14,583 nt of DNA from Rodentolepis nana (GCA_900617975.1 UZAE01013429.1:1-14583), one strand, 5' to 3'. Positions 7,354 to 14,583 are shown, numbered from the stretch's first letter. Numbers and translations: made by a program. Notes: a model not told the origin generated them from the sequence alone.

Positions 7354-10300
7354 CTGTGAGACGGGCGTTAAAAAATTAAATGGCAAATGGGAAGGAAAAA
7401 AGGACACTCACGTTCTTGAACTGCAGATTGTCCTCGTAGTATGTTCATGTCAATAACCCTGCAATTTACAGCATAAAGAGGATTAGAAAACTTGGACCTT
7501 CCCATAGAAACTCAACAAATAACCTTTAAGAGAGAGATGGGTGGTGAAGATGCCCAAATTAGCTAGAACTTACTCAGGCTTGTTGTTTTGTTTACGGAGA
7601 TGCCGACGGCGAAGGTAGATCGCCACACCCGTGATAAGTGCCAACAGAAATAGAATTCCGACTGAAGTAAGAATAAAAACAGAATAGCATGTTGGAATCA
7701 CTGATCATAGTCTGGAGATTACATGTCTTCCGTCCATTTTATCCAATCAGAATTAGCAAATAATCACATTACAAGACAATTTGAAAGGGGAGATTTGCAA
7801 GTTTTCCAAGTTTAAATTTATGGAGAGGAGGGGAGAGGGAAGAGGGCAATTACGCAATCATGAAGATTCCGAATGCAAGGAGTGAAGAGTTACCCGAATC
7901 TCAATATCTACAGGGCTTCCGCAAAGTTTCCAATGTTGAAATCAATTTGAAATTTGGTTAAAAAGTAAAATCTTAAAGAAATATTAAAAGAAAAAAAATC
8001 CATCCACTGACTTTTTCATTTTTTTTTCGCCCTTTAAAAGCTTAAGGATAAGGGCACTTGACGAGCATAAGCTTAGCTTAGTGGGAGCAGAAGTTGCCTT
8101 TAATTTGAAGGAGAAATATAGTCCACTAATTCAAGACGTCCACTTCACTTGAATTCTGGCCTCACCTAGTTTTGCCATCTCCTTATTTAACCGAGGTATG
8201 CTAAAGCGTTCACTGTTCTGAAGTTCAAGTACACTGAGGAGTGGATGATCGAAGCATAATCAGAATTCAATAGTTTGATTGGTTGGTCAAGATCTTTTTT
8301 TTCATTTTATTATAATAGCTCGGAAATAGCCATTGCCTTCATCTTCTTTAATATAAATCACTAAGGTTTACTTAATAAATTGTGGAACTAATACTAGAAG
8401 CCTGCATTTGTGAGTCGCTATATTTCATATATTTGTCCTCCGAGTGAAATTACCATCTTGTCTGGAAATGATACAATCTGTGGAGTGCACAACGGTGTCA
8501 CCTCGGTACAAAGCAATCTCATGCGCGTTCAGACAGGCCCGAAGATGCGGCGTGCTACTGCGCGTAGGGAGTAAGTCCGGCCGTGAGCAAGGCGGACACA
8601 CAGCCAACCGCCAATCGATAATCCTCGCGTGTTCTAGCAAACCCGCAATTGTAATTTAACGACTAAGCTCCCTGTCTGTACACGTACCACGCAAACACAC
8701 ACAGCCCAAATAAACGTGTTCCACACCCTACTTCTCTTTCCTCTATGGCTTTGCGGTAGATTGGCTAGCTCTGGGAGTCTTTCCAAACATAGGAGAATCT
8801 GTCATAGGGATTTCGTACCACTGACAAGGCATATTAAGGTAGTAGTCCGCTACAAATACGGTTCCTCAGGCAAATAATTCACTCCAAAAAAAACAAGTAA
8901 GGAAGTTCGACTTAATTCTCTCCCGCACTGTCTCTCCCTCTCTTTAGAACGAACTTAAGCATAATAATAACACTATACAAGGATCGCGTACCTATAATAA
9001 GGATAATGAAGAGAGGTAATGGTAGATTTCCTATTCGTCCGGTACCTGAGGAGAGAAAACAGTTGCATGAGATGAATGAATAGGCTTTCCAGGTTGAGGC
9101 ATTGAAAGCTTACATAGGTAGTTTGACTCATCGGAATTGTCAAAACAATTATCGACGCCGTCACAGGTGATACTGTCGGGAATGCAGTGGTCTTTGGTAT
9201 TGAAACACCGGAAATGATCCGCCGGACAGCTATAAGAAGTCCCAAGATCTACAAAGCAGGTAAAGACGTTTACTACTAGAATATAAGTAGACATGATTTT
9301 GAAATAGGGAAAAAATGATGAGGATGAAATTCAGATAATGTTTCGAATTGTGGCACTATTTTAAGCTTTAGGGAAGGTGTTCACTGGAAAAATTGCCTAA
9401 ACACACAGGGCAAATGCTTAGCAATATCTCTGCCAAGAGAAGGGAACTCAATAAACCAGCATTGTGATTCGCGAACATCAACTGAGGCACCTAAGCTATT
9501 TCTTTAAATCTAGACACTGTTTGCGTCTTAACTATTCCAATTTTCTTTGGCAGCAAACCAAAGCTCTGCCAGCCTAATTGTTTACGGAAGTTTGGCTAAT
9601 TGTTTTTTTTAAGAAACAATTATCCAAAGCGACTGAGCCACTTAACAGTCTTTTTTGCTGCTATTAAGGGATTATTCACCAGTGTAGCACAATTCTCGGT
9701 GCAAAATGCAGTCTAGCAACCGGATTGTCGAGTTCAAAGATTTAAACAAACAGAAGCGACTTCCAAAACTCAAAACTACAGTTAATACAATGGAGCAAAT
9801 TCATTAGGAATATATGTCCGTCCTTGCACAAAATGAGACAGTAAATGTCCCACCAACTTCCGTCCAGTAGGCACGAATGGAGCAAATTGCAGATATTAGT
9901 GAAATAATCGGCGGGCAAAACCAATTAACTGAAAGTAAATTTTATCGCAACAGAAAAATTATTTTAGAACTTTTACGTATTCATTCTCGAAACTCAATGA
10001 AATACAATTAAGCAATTAGTTTCTTTCTGCAATCATTGTAAAAATTAGAAAACAAATAATTGAGTAAGAGAAAATATCATCAACAGTAGACAAAAGGCTT
10101 ATCACCCCGAGTCCAAGTCCCCATTGCCATGAAATGGGCAAGTTACTTTGGTGGGGGGTTTTTTTGCAAAGTTACTACGTCAATGCTTAAAATAGCCTGA
10201 CTAATGACCTAGTACCGGGAAGAGGTTTCGTTAAGAGGAATTTTCGCAACGCAACGCCGTTTTAAAACACGCCCCAATAAACAATAACTACGGTAAATGT

Positions 10301-12037
10301 TAACCGAGTTTTAAAAGTTCAAGAAAGCGATTTTCGGCTAATTCAGCAAATTAATGACCGACTTCCATGAATTGGATAATAAACTGACTCGCGCACACTT
10401 GGGGTTCTATTCGTCTTTTACACCCACCCTCCTTCCCCTCCCCCCCTTCCAAAATGGAGAGACGTACAGTATGGAGTGACGGTGATTTCAAAGGAACTGA
10501 TTTTCCCTACGCTGCCGGAATCGAATCCAACCATTAGCTTTCGCCCAGGCGTCGAAGTCCGAATTACCGTGTCGACGAAAGCAGCACTATCGTTGCATGT
10601 GGCCTTGGCCTGGAAAAAAAGAAGAATCGTTGTAGGTCAGACTCGGGACTTAATATCCCCCACGTATTCGCTGCAAATCAAGTCGGTCAGCGCTATTGGC
10701 GCCAAAAGAAACCTCTAAATGAGTTTAAATTAACGGAATTCGTGCAAGTTAGAACTAGGAATAAAGACAACTATGATCAGGTGTTCATGAAATCAGCGGA
10801 AGCATTGTAATCTGTCAACGGCGCCACTAAACGTAAATCTAAGCTACAAACAACCAGTTGCACACACATTCTAGCGCTAATAAACTAGCAAATCTAAATG
10901 AAATAATCGGAAAATTGTGGAACCATTGTAGGAATGAGAAATAAGATAGAAATGGGGAATTAATCGGAGAGATTGCATCGACTAGAAAAAAGGAATTTGG
11001 TTAGGAGAGTATAATTTAAACTATCTTTCAAATTTTCAACTAAAATAGAAGTTGGAGGACAAGATTAAATCGATGATAGAGCTATAACAAAAAGTTTCGA
11101 AAATTACATGTCAATTTTGACTGCAAGACAAGGGCTTTAATAAGACGTTACAAACCTAGTTTGAAAATTCCTCGAACCAGTTTAAACAATAATTGCCATT
11201 GTGAGTTGCTCACTATAAATAAAATAAATATAAAATATACCTTCATAAAACAATAATGTGATTAGCCAAACTTAAGTATTTTAAGCACATGATAGTAGCT
11301 CATCAGGCCTTAACTAATTGGACAATGAAAAATGCCCATTAACAAATAGAAAAATATGTTTCATTCAGAAAAGTGGCATTTAGATTGAATTGATGAAATA
11401 ACTGAGTAAAGTTTGCAGAAAGTTCTTTGCTAAATGTAGATCTCTATCCTGATGCCTTCAGTCTTAGCAAGAATCTCAACTGAAATTAAGTAAAAGACCC
11501 TAGAGTAAGAGTCGAGATTTTTGGATTTAAAAAAAAATCATTTATTATGTGCTACAGTAGCAATTAAAGCCAATAAGAGGAGGATTGTTGCACATAAATA
11601 TCCCATCAAAAAAAGTATTAATAGACAACCTGAAAATTATAAATGATCGAATTACCAGTACATTAGCATCGCCGGGTTTATAAATACTGATAGCAGGGAA
11701 GTTGGCCGATTCTAATGTTTCATCAACCATGAGCGTTGAATATTCGGAGATGGTGAAGGTAGGACAGTTGCCCTGAAGGTCGAGTTTAGTTATCCGGATG
11801 GAAAGATAATAATCATTATGGGTGCAGTCTAGGTAGCATTTAACGCTACCACGACTACTTTCACTCGAGAGAACCACACTGTCAAATCGAATGGGATTTT
11901 GCGGACTCTGAAAGCACTCTAGCGCATTTACTTAAGAAATAATTTCTCACAAATAATTATATTTAATTACCATACTCCGTTCTTGAATCAACTTCTGTAG
12001 GTATATACAATGCGAATAATACAAGCAAGTAAAGCAT
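7343..12037 (-). CDS. CUB and LDLa domain type I membrane protein (8-exon gene)
   Basis: Exons, in transcript order: 12037-11971, 11918-11656, 10609-10468, 9248-9114, 9045-8992, 7661-7574, 7458-7412, 7353-7343. All introns are GT-AG and all junction phases agree, giving about 268 residues. Residues 1-18 are a signal peptide ([18 protein letters not shown]). Residues 24-157 are a divergent CUB domain with Cys 24, 50, 54, 74 and 115. Residues 165-203 are an LDLa repeat with six Cys and the CDGVDNC-x-DNSDE calcium site. Residues about 212-237 are a membrane helix followed by RRRHLRK, then a tail of about 25 residues. The role is unknown; CUB plus LDLa before one helix recalls NETO-type and related co-receptors, but the protein is shorter, with one CUB only. 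The start rests on the signal peptide; upstream in-frame ATGs exist. The last exon is the least certain part. Confidence 0.8.
7412..7458 (-). CDS. CUB-LDLa gene, exon 7 (cytoplasmic tail)
   Basis: A 47-nt exon with acceptor AAATTGCAG and donor GTGAGT that continues the frame as [16 protein letters not shown]. Phases 2 (entry) and 1 (exit) agree with its neighbours on both sides. Confidence 0.72.
7574..7661 (-). CDS. CUB-LDLa gene, exon 6 (membrane helix and stop-transfer)
   Basis: The acceptor TTCTTACTTCAG and the consensus donor GTAAGT bound 88 nt encoding [20 protein letters not shown] and LRKQNNKP. The helix end and basic cluster set the topology: CUB and LDLa outside, tail in the cytoplasm. 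The preceding intron (7662-8991) is 1330 nt and holds repeat fragments. Confidence 0.85.
8630..8685. repeat. Dispersed repeat (family 2), copy 2
   Basis: It matches 3341-3400, sharing AAACCCGCAATT, a TTTAA step, AGCTC and a TACA end, in the same orientation. It sits inside intron 5 at the end of a locally GC-richer patch (about 8440-8685) that may be the rest of the same element. Confidence 0.5.
8765..8855. mobile_element. Fragment of the fold-back family in intron 5
   Basis: CTGGGAGTCT, then GGAGAATCTGTCATAGGGAT, then AGGTAGTAGTCCGCTACAA follow the order of the right-arm end of the 841-2296 element, with small gaps. This shows that the fold-back sequence is a dispersed family. Only about 90 bp of one end is present. 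Confidence 0.7.
8992..9045 (-). CDS. CUB-LDLa gene, exon 5 (start of membrane helix)
   Basis: A 54-nt exon after a 68-nt intron, with acceptor TTTTCTCTCCTCAG and donor ATAG|GTACGC, phase 1-1. It encodes [17 protein letters not shown]. It joins in frame to exon 6 to complete one hydrophobic segment, which is strong internal support for the model. Confidence 0.82.
9114..9248 (-). CDS. CUB-LDLa gene, exon 4 (LDL-receptor class A repeat)
   Basis: 135 nt, phase 1 at both ends, holding one complete LDLa module. The cysteines are residues 165, 172, 179, 186, 192 and 203; the last is completed across the splice. The motif [14 protein letters not shown] is followed by the DNSDE acidic cluster. The residue just before the fifth cysteine, usually an Asp calcium ligand, is Asn here. 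Acceptor CTGCTTTGTAG, donor T|GTAAGC. Reading through the donor gives a false extension of the frame that soon stops. Confidence 0.92.
9249..10467 (-). other. Intron 3 of the CUB-LDLa gene
   Basis: 1219 nt between the CUB and LDLa modules. Just inside the donor the transcript strand carries a run of G triplets and longer G runs (plus-strand C runs at 10421-10450). A 9-bp inverted repeat TAATTGTTT/AAACAATTA lies near 9597-9622. No nested gene is supported; the open frame at 9742-9924 has no domain. Confidence 0.7.
10468..10609 (-). CDS. CUB-LDLa gene, exon 3 (second part of CUB)
   Basis: A strong pyrimidine tract ending TTTTTTTTCCAG precedes the exon. It encodes [11 protein letters not shown], then [10 protein letters not shown] and SFEITVTPY, which match the LxxxxC, LxVxFxSD and GFxxxY end of CUB domains. 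The donor T|GTACGT is phase 1, so exons 2 and 3 together make a phase 1-1 CUB cassette. The plus-strand open frame here (10476-10718) is its antisense shadow. Confidence 0.85.
10610..11655 (-). other. Intron 2 of the CUB-LDLa gene
   Basis: 1046 nt of mostly AT-rich sequence splitting the CUB domain. I recognise no repeat family or nested gene in it. Confidence 0.7.
11656..11918 (-). CDS. CUB-LDLa gene, exon 2 (first part of CUB)
   Basis: The acceptor GCGCTAG puts Cys 24, the usual first CUB cysteine, straight after the junction. The exon carries [10 protein letters not shown], the second cysteine 26 residues on (Cys 50), [19 protein letters not shown] and [14 protein letters not shown]. The donor is CTG|GTAATT, phase 0. 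The beta-strand pattern fits a CUB fold, but C74 to C115 is longer than usual and Cys 54 is extra. Confidence 0.8.
11971..12037 (-). CDS. CUB-LDLa gene, exon 1 (signal peptide)
   Basis: The ATG at 12037 has A at -3 and opens a hydrophobic leader that ends around VDS-RTEY. The donor is TATG|GTAATT (phase 1). The following intron is only 52 nt (11919-11970). The frame stays open upstream to 12235 with other ATGs, but those would bury the leader, so I prefer this start. Confidence 0.75.
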
Positions 12038-12050
12038 CTTATTAAAAATT

Positions 12051-12070
12051 CTAAAACGTAAGAAAAAATG
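12051..12070 (-). promoter_or_regulatory. Candidate 5'UTR splice or trans-splice acceptor, CUB-LDLa gene
   Basis: On the minus strand, CATTTTTTCTTACGTTTTAG ends 13 nt before the ATG at 12037. A pyrimidine tract plus AG this close to a start codon is typical of a spliced-leader acceptor or the end of a 5'UTR intron. I cannot tell which from the genome alone. Confidence 0.4.
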
Positions 12071-12610
12071 TACCCAGTGAGGAAAATAATTAGGCAATAA
12101 TAGTAGGGGACAAAGCATAAAATTATATATATAAAAAGAGTTAACGAATATAATAAAACAATGCATTTCCCTTAAATAATGCATAAGGCGAAGATAAAAT
12201 AACTTATTGATTATTTGTAAAATGGTTATACACAATAGACAAGTAGCAAAGTCATTTCCGGTTATGAGTAACTGTGTGAATCAAAACACTCGTCCAATTG
12301 AAATGAAGTTACCCTTGACCTAAGAGTTGAATCTATTGGAGTGATAAATTCAAACATGTATTTTGATTATTTATGATAATGTTTTTATCTTAAAATTTTA
12401 ATATTTCATTCATTTAATAAGAAGATTCAAAATATTCCACATACTTTTGTTCCACTTTTGTAACATGGCTATGGCTCATTCTGCACCAAACTTGTGGTCT
12501 CCTATTTTGTAGAACAACTTCACAGTTGTAGTTCATTTTTGGTAAACTCTGAAGTCTCTAAAAACTAGACCGTAATTAATTATTGGACCGATTTTTCCTT
12601 ACCCACAAAT

Positions 12611-12625
12611 AACATTTTTATGTAG
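12611..12625 (+). promoter_or_regulatory. Candidate 5' splice or trans-splice acceptor, small membrane-protein gene
   Basis: AACATTTTTATGTAG ends 73 nt before the ATG at 12699, with a T-rich stretch before the AG. It could be the acceptor for a spliced leader or for a 5'UTR intron. The evidence is weaker than for the CUB gene's site. Confidence 0.3.
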
Positions 12626-12698
12626 GTCTTTCGACAAAATCGATAATATCGCGTGGACACTAAATACATTTGTGACTTGGTCGTGAAGTTTTCTCAAG

Positions 12699-13067
12699 AT
12701 GCCCAACAAATATGACTTCCTCAATGAAGATGCCTATGGTGATATATGTGCCAATCCATTCTTTGAGTGCAAAACTCCCGCCTCACGTGGACCATCACGA
12801 AGGCGACACAGAAGGCCGCTTGATGATGAATTTACCTTCCCCAACGAACCCTCAGCAAAGCTCCGAGCTGGTAAAAGACGAAGCACAGTGGATGCAAATG
12901 CAAAGGAAGTGCGTGCAAGTGGAATACTTAGGAATGATGGCACGAATAGAGTTCTGATATGTTCCTGGGGACTTATTGTGATATTAACTGGCTTGTTAAT
13001 GTGGACATATAGAGGAAACATAACGTCTATGCTTGATTATAATTATTTAAAGTACTTTCAGAAATAA
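12699..13067 (+). CDS. Small single-pass membrane protein, 122 residues, unknown function
   Basis: An intronless frame starting at an ATG with A at -3, upstream of no competing in-frame ATG close by. Residues 1-83 are hydrophilic, with an acidic start (YDFLNEDAYGD), an Arg-rich stretch (RRRHRRP, 34-40) and a second basic patch (KLRAGKRR, 54-61). Residues 85-104 are a membrane helix (VLICSWGLIVILTGLLMWTY), then 18 polar residues to the end. There is no signal peptide, so the basic N-terminal part is probably cytosolic and the protein tail-anchored or type II. Asn107-Ile-Thr is a glycosylation sequon but lies too near the membrane to be used readily. I do not recognise a family. Balanced amino-acid use, a membrane helix ending cleanly and a polyadenylation signal at the stop favour a real gene. 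Confidence 0.65.
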   Translation: MPNKYDFLNEDAYGDICANPFFECKTPASRGPSRRRHRRPLDDEFTFPNEPSAKLRAGKRRSTVDANAKEVRASGILRNDGTNRVLICSWGLIVILTGLLMWTYRGNITSMLDYNYLKYFQK

Positions 13068-13068
13068 A
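13063..13068 (+). terminator. Polyadenylation signal overlapping the stop codon
   Basis: AATAAA at 13063-13068 includes the TAA stop (13065-13067) of the small membrane-protein gene. A T-rich element (TTCTTTTTAAA) follows at about 13091-13101, a usual distance for a downstream element. If used, the 3'UTR would be only some 15-25 nt long. Confidence 0.5.
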
Positions 13069-13823
13069 AAGAGTACGTAAATTAGTTAATGTTCTTTTTA
13101 AAGGCACTAGTGAGGTAATTCTAAAGGATTTATTGCCTTCAATTAAAAATAGCACAAGAAGGACATTGAAGTGGAATTAATGGCGCACAGTTACTGAAGA
13201 AAAATATGCTCACATGCGTGACAACGGCAAATGTAAAAGGATACATCCTTGCAATTCTGATTAAGTAAATCCCTAGTATCTTCGTCTATACTCGTTCACT
13301 TTATTAATTAAGTGGGTAACTGATCTGTTATTTATCACTAAAAATGCACGCCTGGTACACATATTAAACAAAGACATTGCGAGCTGCTAGGAGAGAAAGA
13401 AGTGCAAATGAGCGCTTGGGTTCGTCCCTGCCTCTTCCTTCTCTGGCTCTAATCAGAACTTCTCGCAGGGAAGAAAACTTTATCCAATTTAAAAAAGACA
13501 AGCTTTCTGCATTCAATCAAATATATATATATATATGGTTGGGTCACACTTAAATATTGAATTTGGACTTTTTGCAATAATTGAGAAGATAAGTGATCTT
13601 GCATGTTAGTCGTGGTTTACAATTTTTGACATAACAAAGATGGAATGCCAGTAAATATAACATTATCAGAACTTCATAAAATCCCTTCACATCATTACTT
13701 TACCATTCCACAGAGATGACCGTGTATCCCTTTCCATTTCACGTTGGTTTGGTCTATTCAAACCATGATAAGTGGAGTTTATTCTAAAATTTCTTCTAGT
13801 ATTGTTCGAGTGTTTATACTTCT
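13068..13823. other. Intergenic, nothing recognised
   Basis: AT-rich sequence with an (AT)8 microsatellite at 13521-13536. No supported gene. The left edge of the retrotransposon that follows is not defined and could lie inside this interval. Confidence 0.5.
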
Positions 13824-13950
13824 GAACTGAAAAGAAAGCGCGACGCCCTTCGCAACACTGCTGATCAGACTGGAAGAATGGGCGTACAAACCTGGAGACG
13901 ACAATCAGCTGTCCTAAGGCAAGCCATCTTAGAAGCTAAAAAACTTACTT

Positions 13951-14057
13951 CGACAAGTTCATCTCGAATATCAACTATCAAAGCGTTCGACAAGTTCATC
14001 TCAAATATCAAGTATCAAAGTGATATAGTTCATCTCAAATATAAACTATCAAAGTGA
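13951..14057 (+). repeat. LINE stutter block 1, three copies
   Basis: A unit around AGTTCATCTCAAATATCAA-CTATCAAAG starts near 13951, 13988 and 14022 (offsets 37 and 34 bp). The first junction keeps the unit's bases almost unchanged apart from a few substitutions. Confidence 0.85.
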
Positions 14058-14067
14058 TAGCCAACGC

Positions 14068-14180
14068 CAATTCCTGGGTAACCTCCAAAACAACAGAGAA
14101 AGACCCACGAAGAGAACCACACTTTCAAATTCCTGAGAAACCTGCAAAACAACAGAGAAAGATCCAAGAAAGAACCAATA
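14068..14180 (+). repeat. LINE stutter block 2, two copies
   Basis: A unit with TTCCTG, AACCT, CAAAACAACAGAGAAAGA and CCAAGAA is repeated at an offset of 59 bp (14071 and 14130), with a few substitutions between copies. Confidence 0.85.
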
Positions 14181-14263
14181 CGCTTGAACAGCAAATTGCT
14201 TACCACCAACTCTGAAATAGCTAACTAATTTCTGAGGTTCTATTCCCACAAACAAAAGAAAAA

Positions 14264-14331
14264 CTCTTTTGTCAGAAAATCTTCAAGAGATTTCTAGAAA
14301 ACCCTTTTGTCAGAAAATCTTCAAGAGATTT
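14264..14331 (+). repeat. LINE stutter block 3, two copies
   Basis: CTTTTGTCAGAAAATCTTCA followed by AGAGATTT occurs at 14266 and 14304 (offset 38 bp), and the repeated 28 bases are identical. Confidence 0.9.
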
Positions 14332-14355
14332 AAAGGCTTCTTGTAAGACAGTTTT

Positions 14356-14459
14356 GTGAAATTAAGGAAGACGCAACACCAAAAGTTTGGTGAAATTAAG
14401 GAAGACGCAACACCAAATGATGTGGTGCAATTAAGGAAGACGCAACACCAAATAATGTA
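14356..14459 (+). repeat. LINE stutter block 4, three copies
   Basis: TGAAATTAAGGAAGACGCAA followed by CACCAAA occurs at 14357, 14391 and, with one change, 14426 (offsets 34 and 35 bp). The spacer between units also recurs in altered form (AGTTTGG, TGATGTGG). Confidence 0.9.
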
Positions 14460-14473
14460 CTTACTGAACCATT

Positions 14474-14556
14474 GCAACTTTGCAAACTTAATGCTGCGAT
14501 AAAACAGCTCAAGTGCAACTTTGCGAACTTAATGCTGCAATAAAACAGCTAAAGTG
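14474..14556 (+). repeat. LINE stutter block 5, two copies
   Basis: A 41-bp unit beginning GCAACTTTGC and containing AACTTAATGCTGC and AAAACAGCT occurs at 14474 and 14515. Both copies encode LNAAIKQLKC, but in different frames, so the duplication broke the RT frame. Confidence 0.92.
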
Positions 14557-14583
14557 CAAAAAGTCTCCTGGCGAAGACGATAT

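Larger units (their letters stand above)
7662..8991 (-). other. Intron 5 of the CUB-LDLa gene
   Basis: This 1330-nt intron splits the membrane helix. It contains a second copy of repeat family 2 (8630-8685), a fold-back-family fragment (8765-8855) and a purine-rich stretch near 7820-7848. Complementary open frames at 8425-8659 on both strands come from one GC-richer repeat-like patch and have no domain. Confidence 0.7.
12038..12698. promoter_or_regulatory. Head-to-head intergenic region, possible shared promoter
   Basis: 661 bp separate the start codons of the minus-strand CUB-LDLa gene and the plus-strand membrane-protein gene. It is AT-rich with no TATA box or CpG-rich block that I could point to. 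It must contain at least the plus-strand gene's promoter and probably both. Confidence 0.4.
13824..14583 (+). pseudogene. Non-LTR retrotransposon (LINE) remnant, pre-RT to RT start, truncated by window edge
   Basis: From 13824 to a stop at 14055-14057 the frame reads ELKRKRDALRNTAD, then RRQSAVLRQAILEAKKL and FDKFISNI. This is the pattern of the linker between endonuclease and reverse transcriptase in non-LTR elements. At the very end (14519-14583) the frame reads LNAAIKQLKCKKSPGEDDI, the AIxxLKxxKSPGxD motif that opens the RT domain. Between these the coding sequence is broken by stops and by tandem duplications whose lengths are mostly not multiples of three. The catalytic part of RT would lie beyond the window. 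I do not assign a clade. Confidence 0.82.

Noticed and set aside
8425..8659. Complementary 71-residue frames on both strands
   Set aside because: Both arise from a GC-richer repeat-like patch in intron 5; neither shows a motif, and the patch ends in a dispersed repeat.
10476..10718. 80-residue plus-strand frame
   Set aside because: It is the antisense shadow of exon 3 of the CUB-LDLa gene, whose minus-strand reading gives a clear CUB end with good splice sites.
11963..12235. Upstream in-frame ATG at 12235 as start of the CUB-LDLa protein
   Set aside because: It would add a 66-residue hydrophobic, AT-driven extension ahead of a proper signal peptide and would read through an acceptor-like AG at 12051.
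12712..13021. Other-frame and antisense frames over the small membrane-protein gene
   Set aside because: They overlap a frame with a clean membrane helix, good start context and a polyadenylation signal, and show no features of their own.

Overview
The window looks like animal nuclear DNA. It holds genes split by spliceosomal introns (52 to 1330 nt), extracellular CUB and LDL-receptor class A modules found mainly in animals, non-LTR retrotransposon remains, short retroposons and many microsatellites. I see no bacterial, organellar or viral gene. The very short introns and the pyrimidine-AG sites just before both start codons would fit a flatworm or another spliced-leader-using invertebrate, but that is a guess.

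Layout. 1-840 is AT-rich with CA repeats and no convincing gene. 841-2296 is a fold-back element: two roughly 700-bp inverted arms, built from internal subrepeats, around a 44-bp spacer. 2903-5571 holds three copies (two about 325-332 bp, one truncated) of a short retroposon. Each copy opens with a sequence that folds like an HDV-type self-cleaving ribozyme; the middle copy has a perfect 14-bp target-site duplication that ends exactly at the predicted cleavage site. A tRNA-like SINE head lies between copies two and three on the minus strand. 5572-7112 is intergenic, with G-rich, CA and TA/TG/CG tracts.

7343-12037 (minus strand) is an eight-exon gene, rebuilt from splice sites and codon phase, for a type I membrane protein of about 268 residues: signal peptide, CUB, LDLa, one membrane helix and a short cytoplasmic tail. 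The CUB block and the LDLa exon are both phase 1-1 modules. Its introns carry a fragment of the fold-back family and a small repeat shared with the 3.3-kb region. 12699-13067 (plus strand) is an intronless gene for a 122-residue protein with one C-terminal membrane helix, arranged head-to-head with the CUB gene across 661 bp. The window ends (13824-14583) in a decayed non-LTR retrotransposon running off the edge, in which successive segments are each locally duplicated two or three times.

Main points of interest: the HDV-like ribozyme retroposon family, the serially stuttered LINE, the fold-back element, and the CUB-LDLa receptor with alternative 3' splice choices that change its C-terminus. 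All calls are from reading the sequence by eye; no database search or folding program was run.
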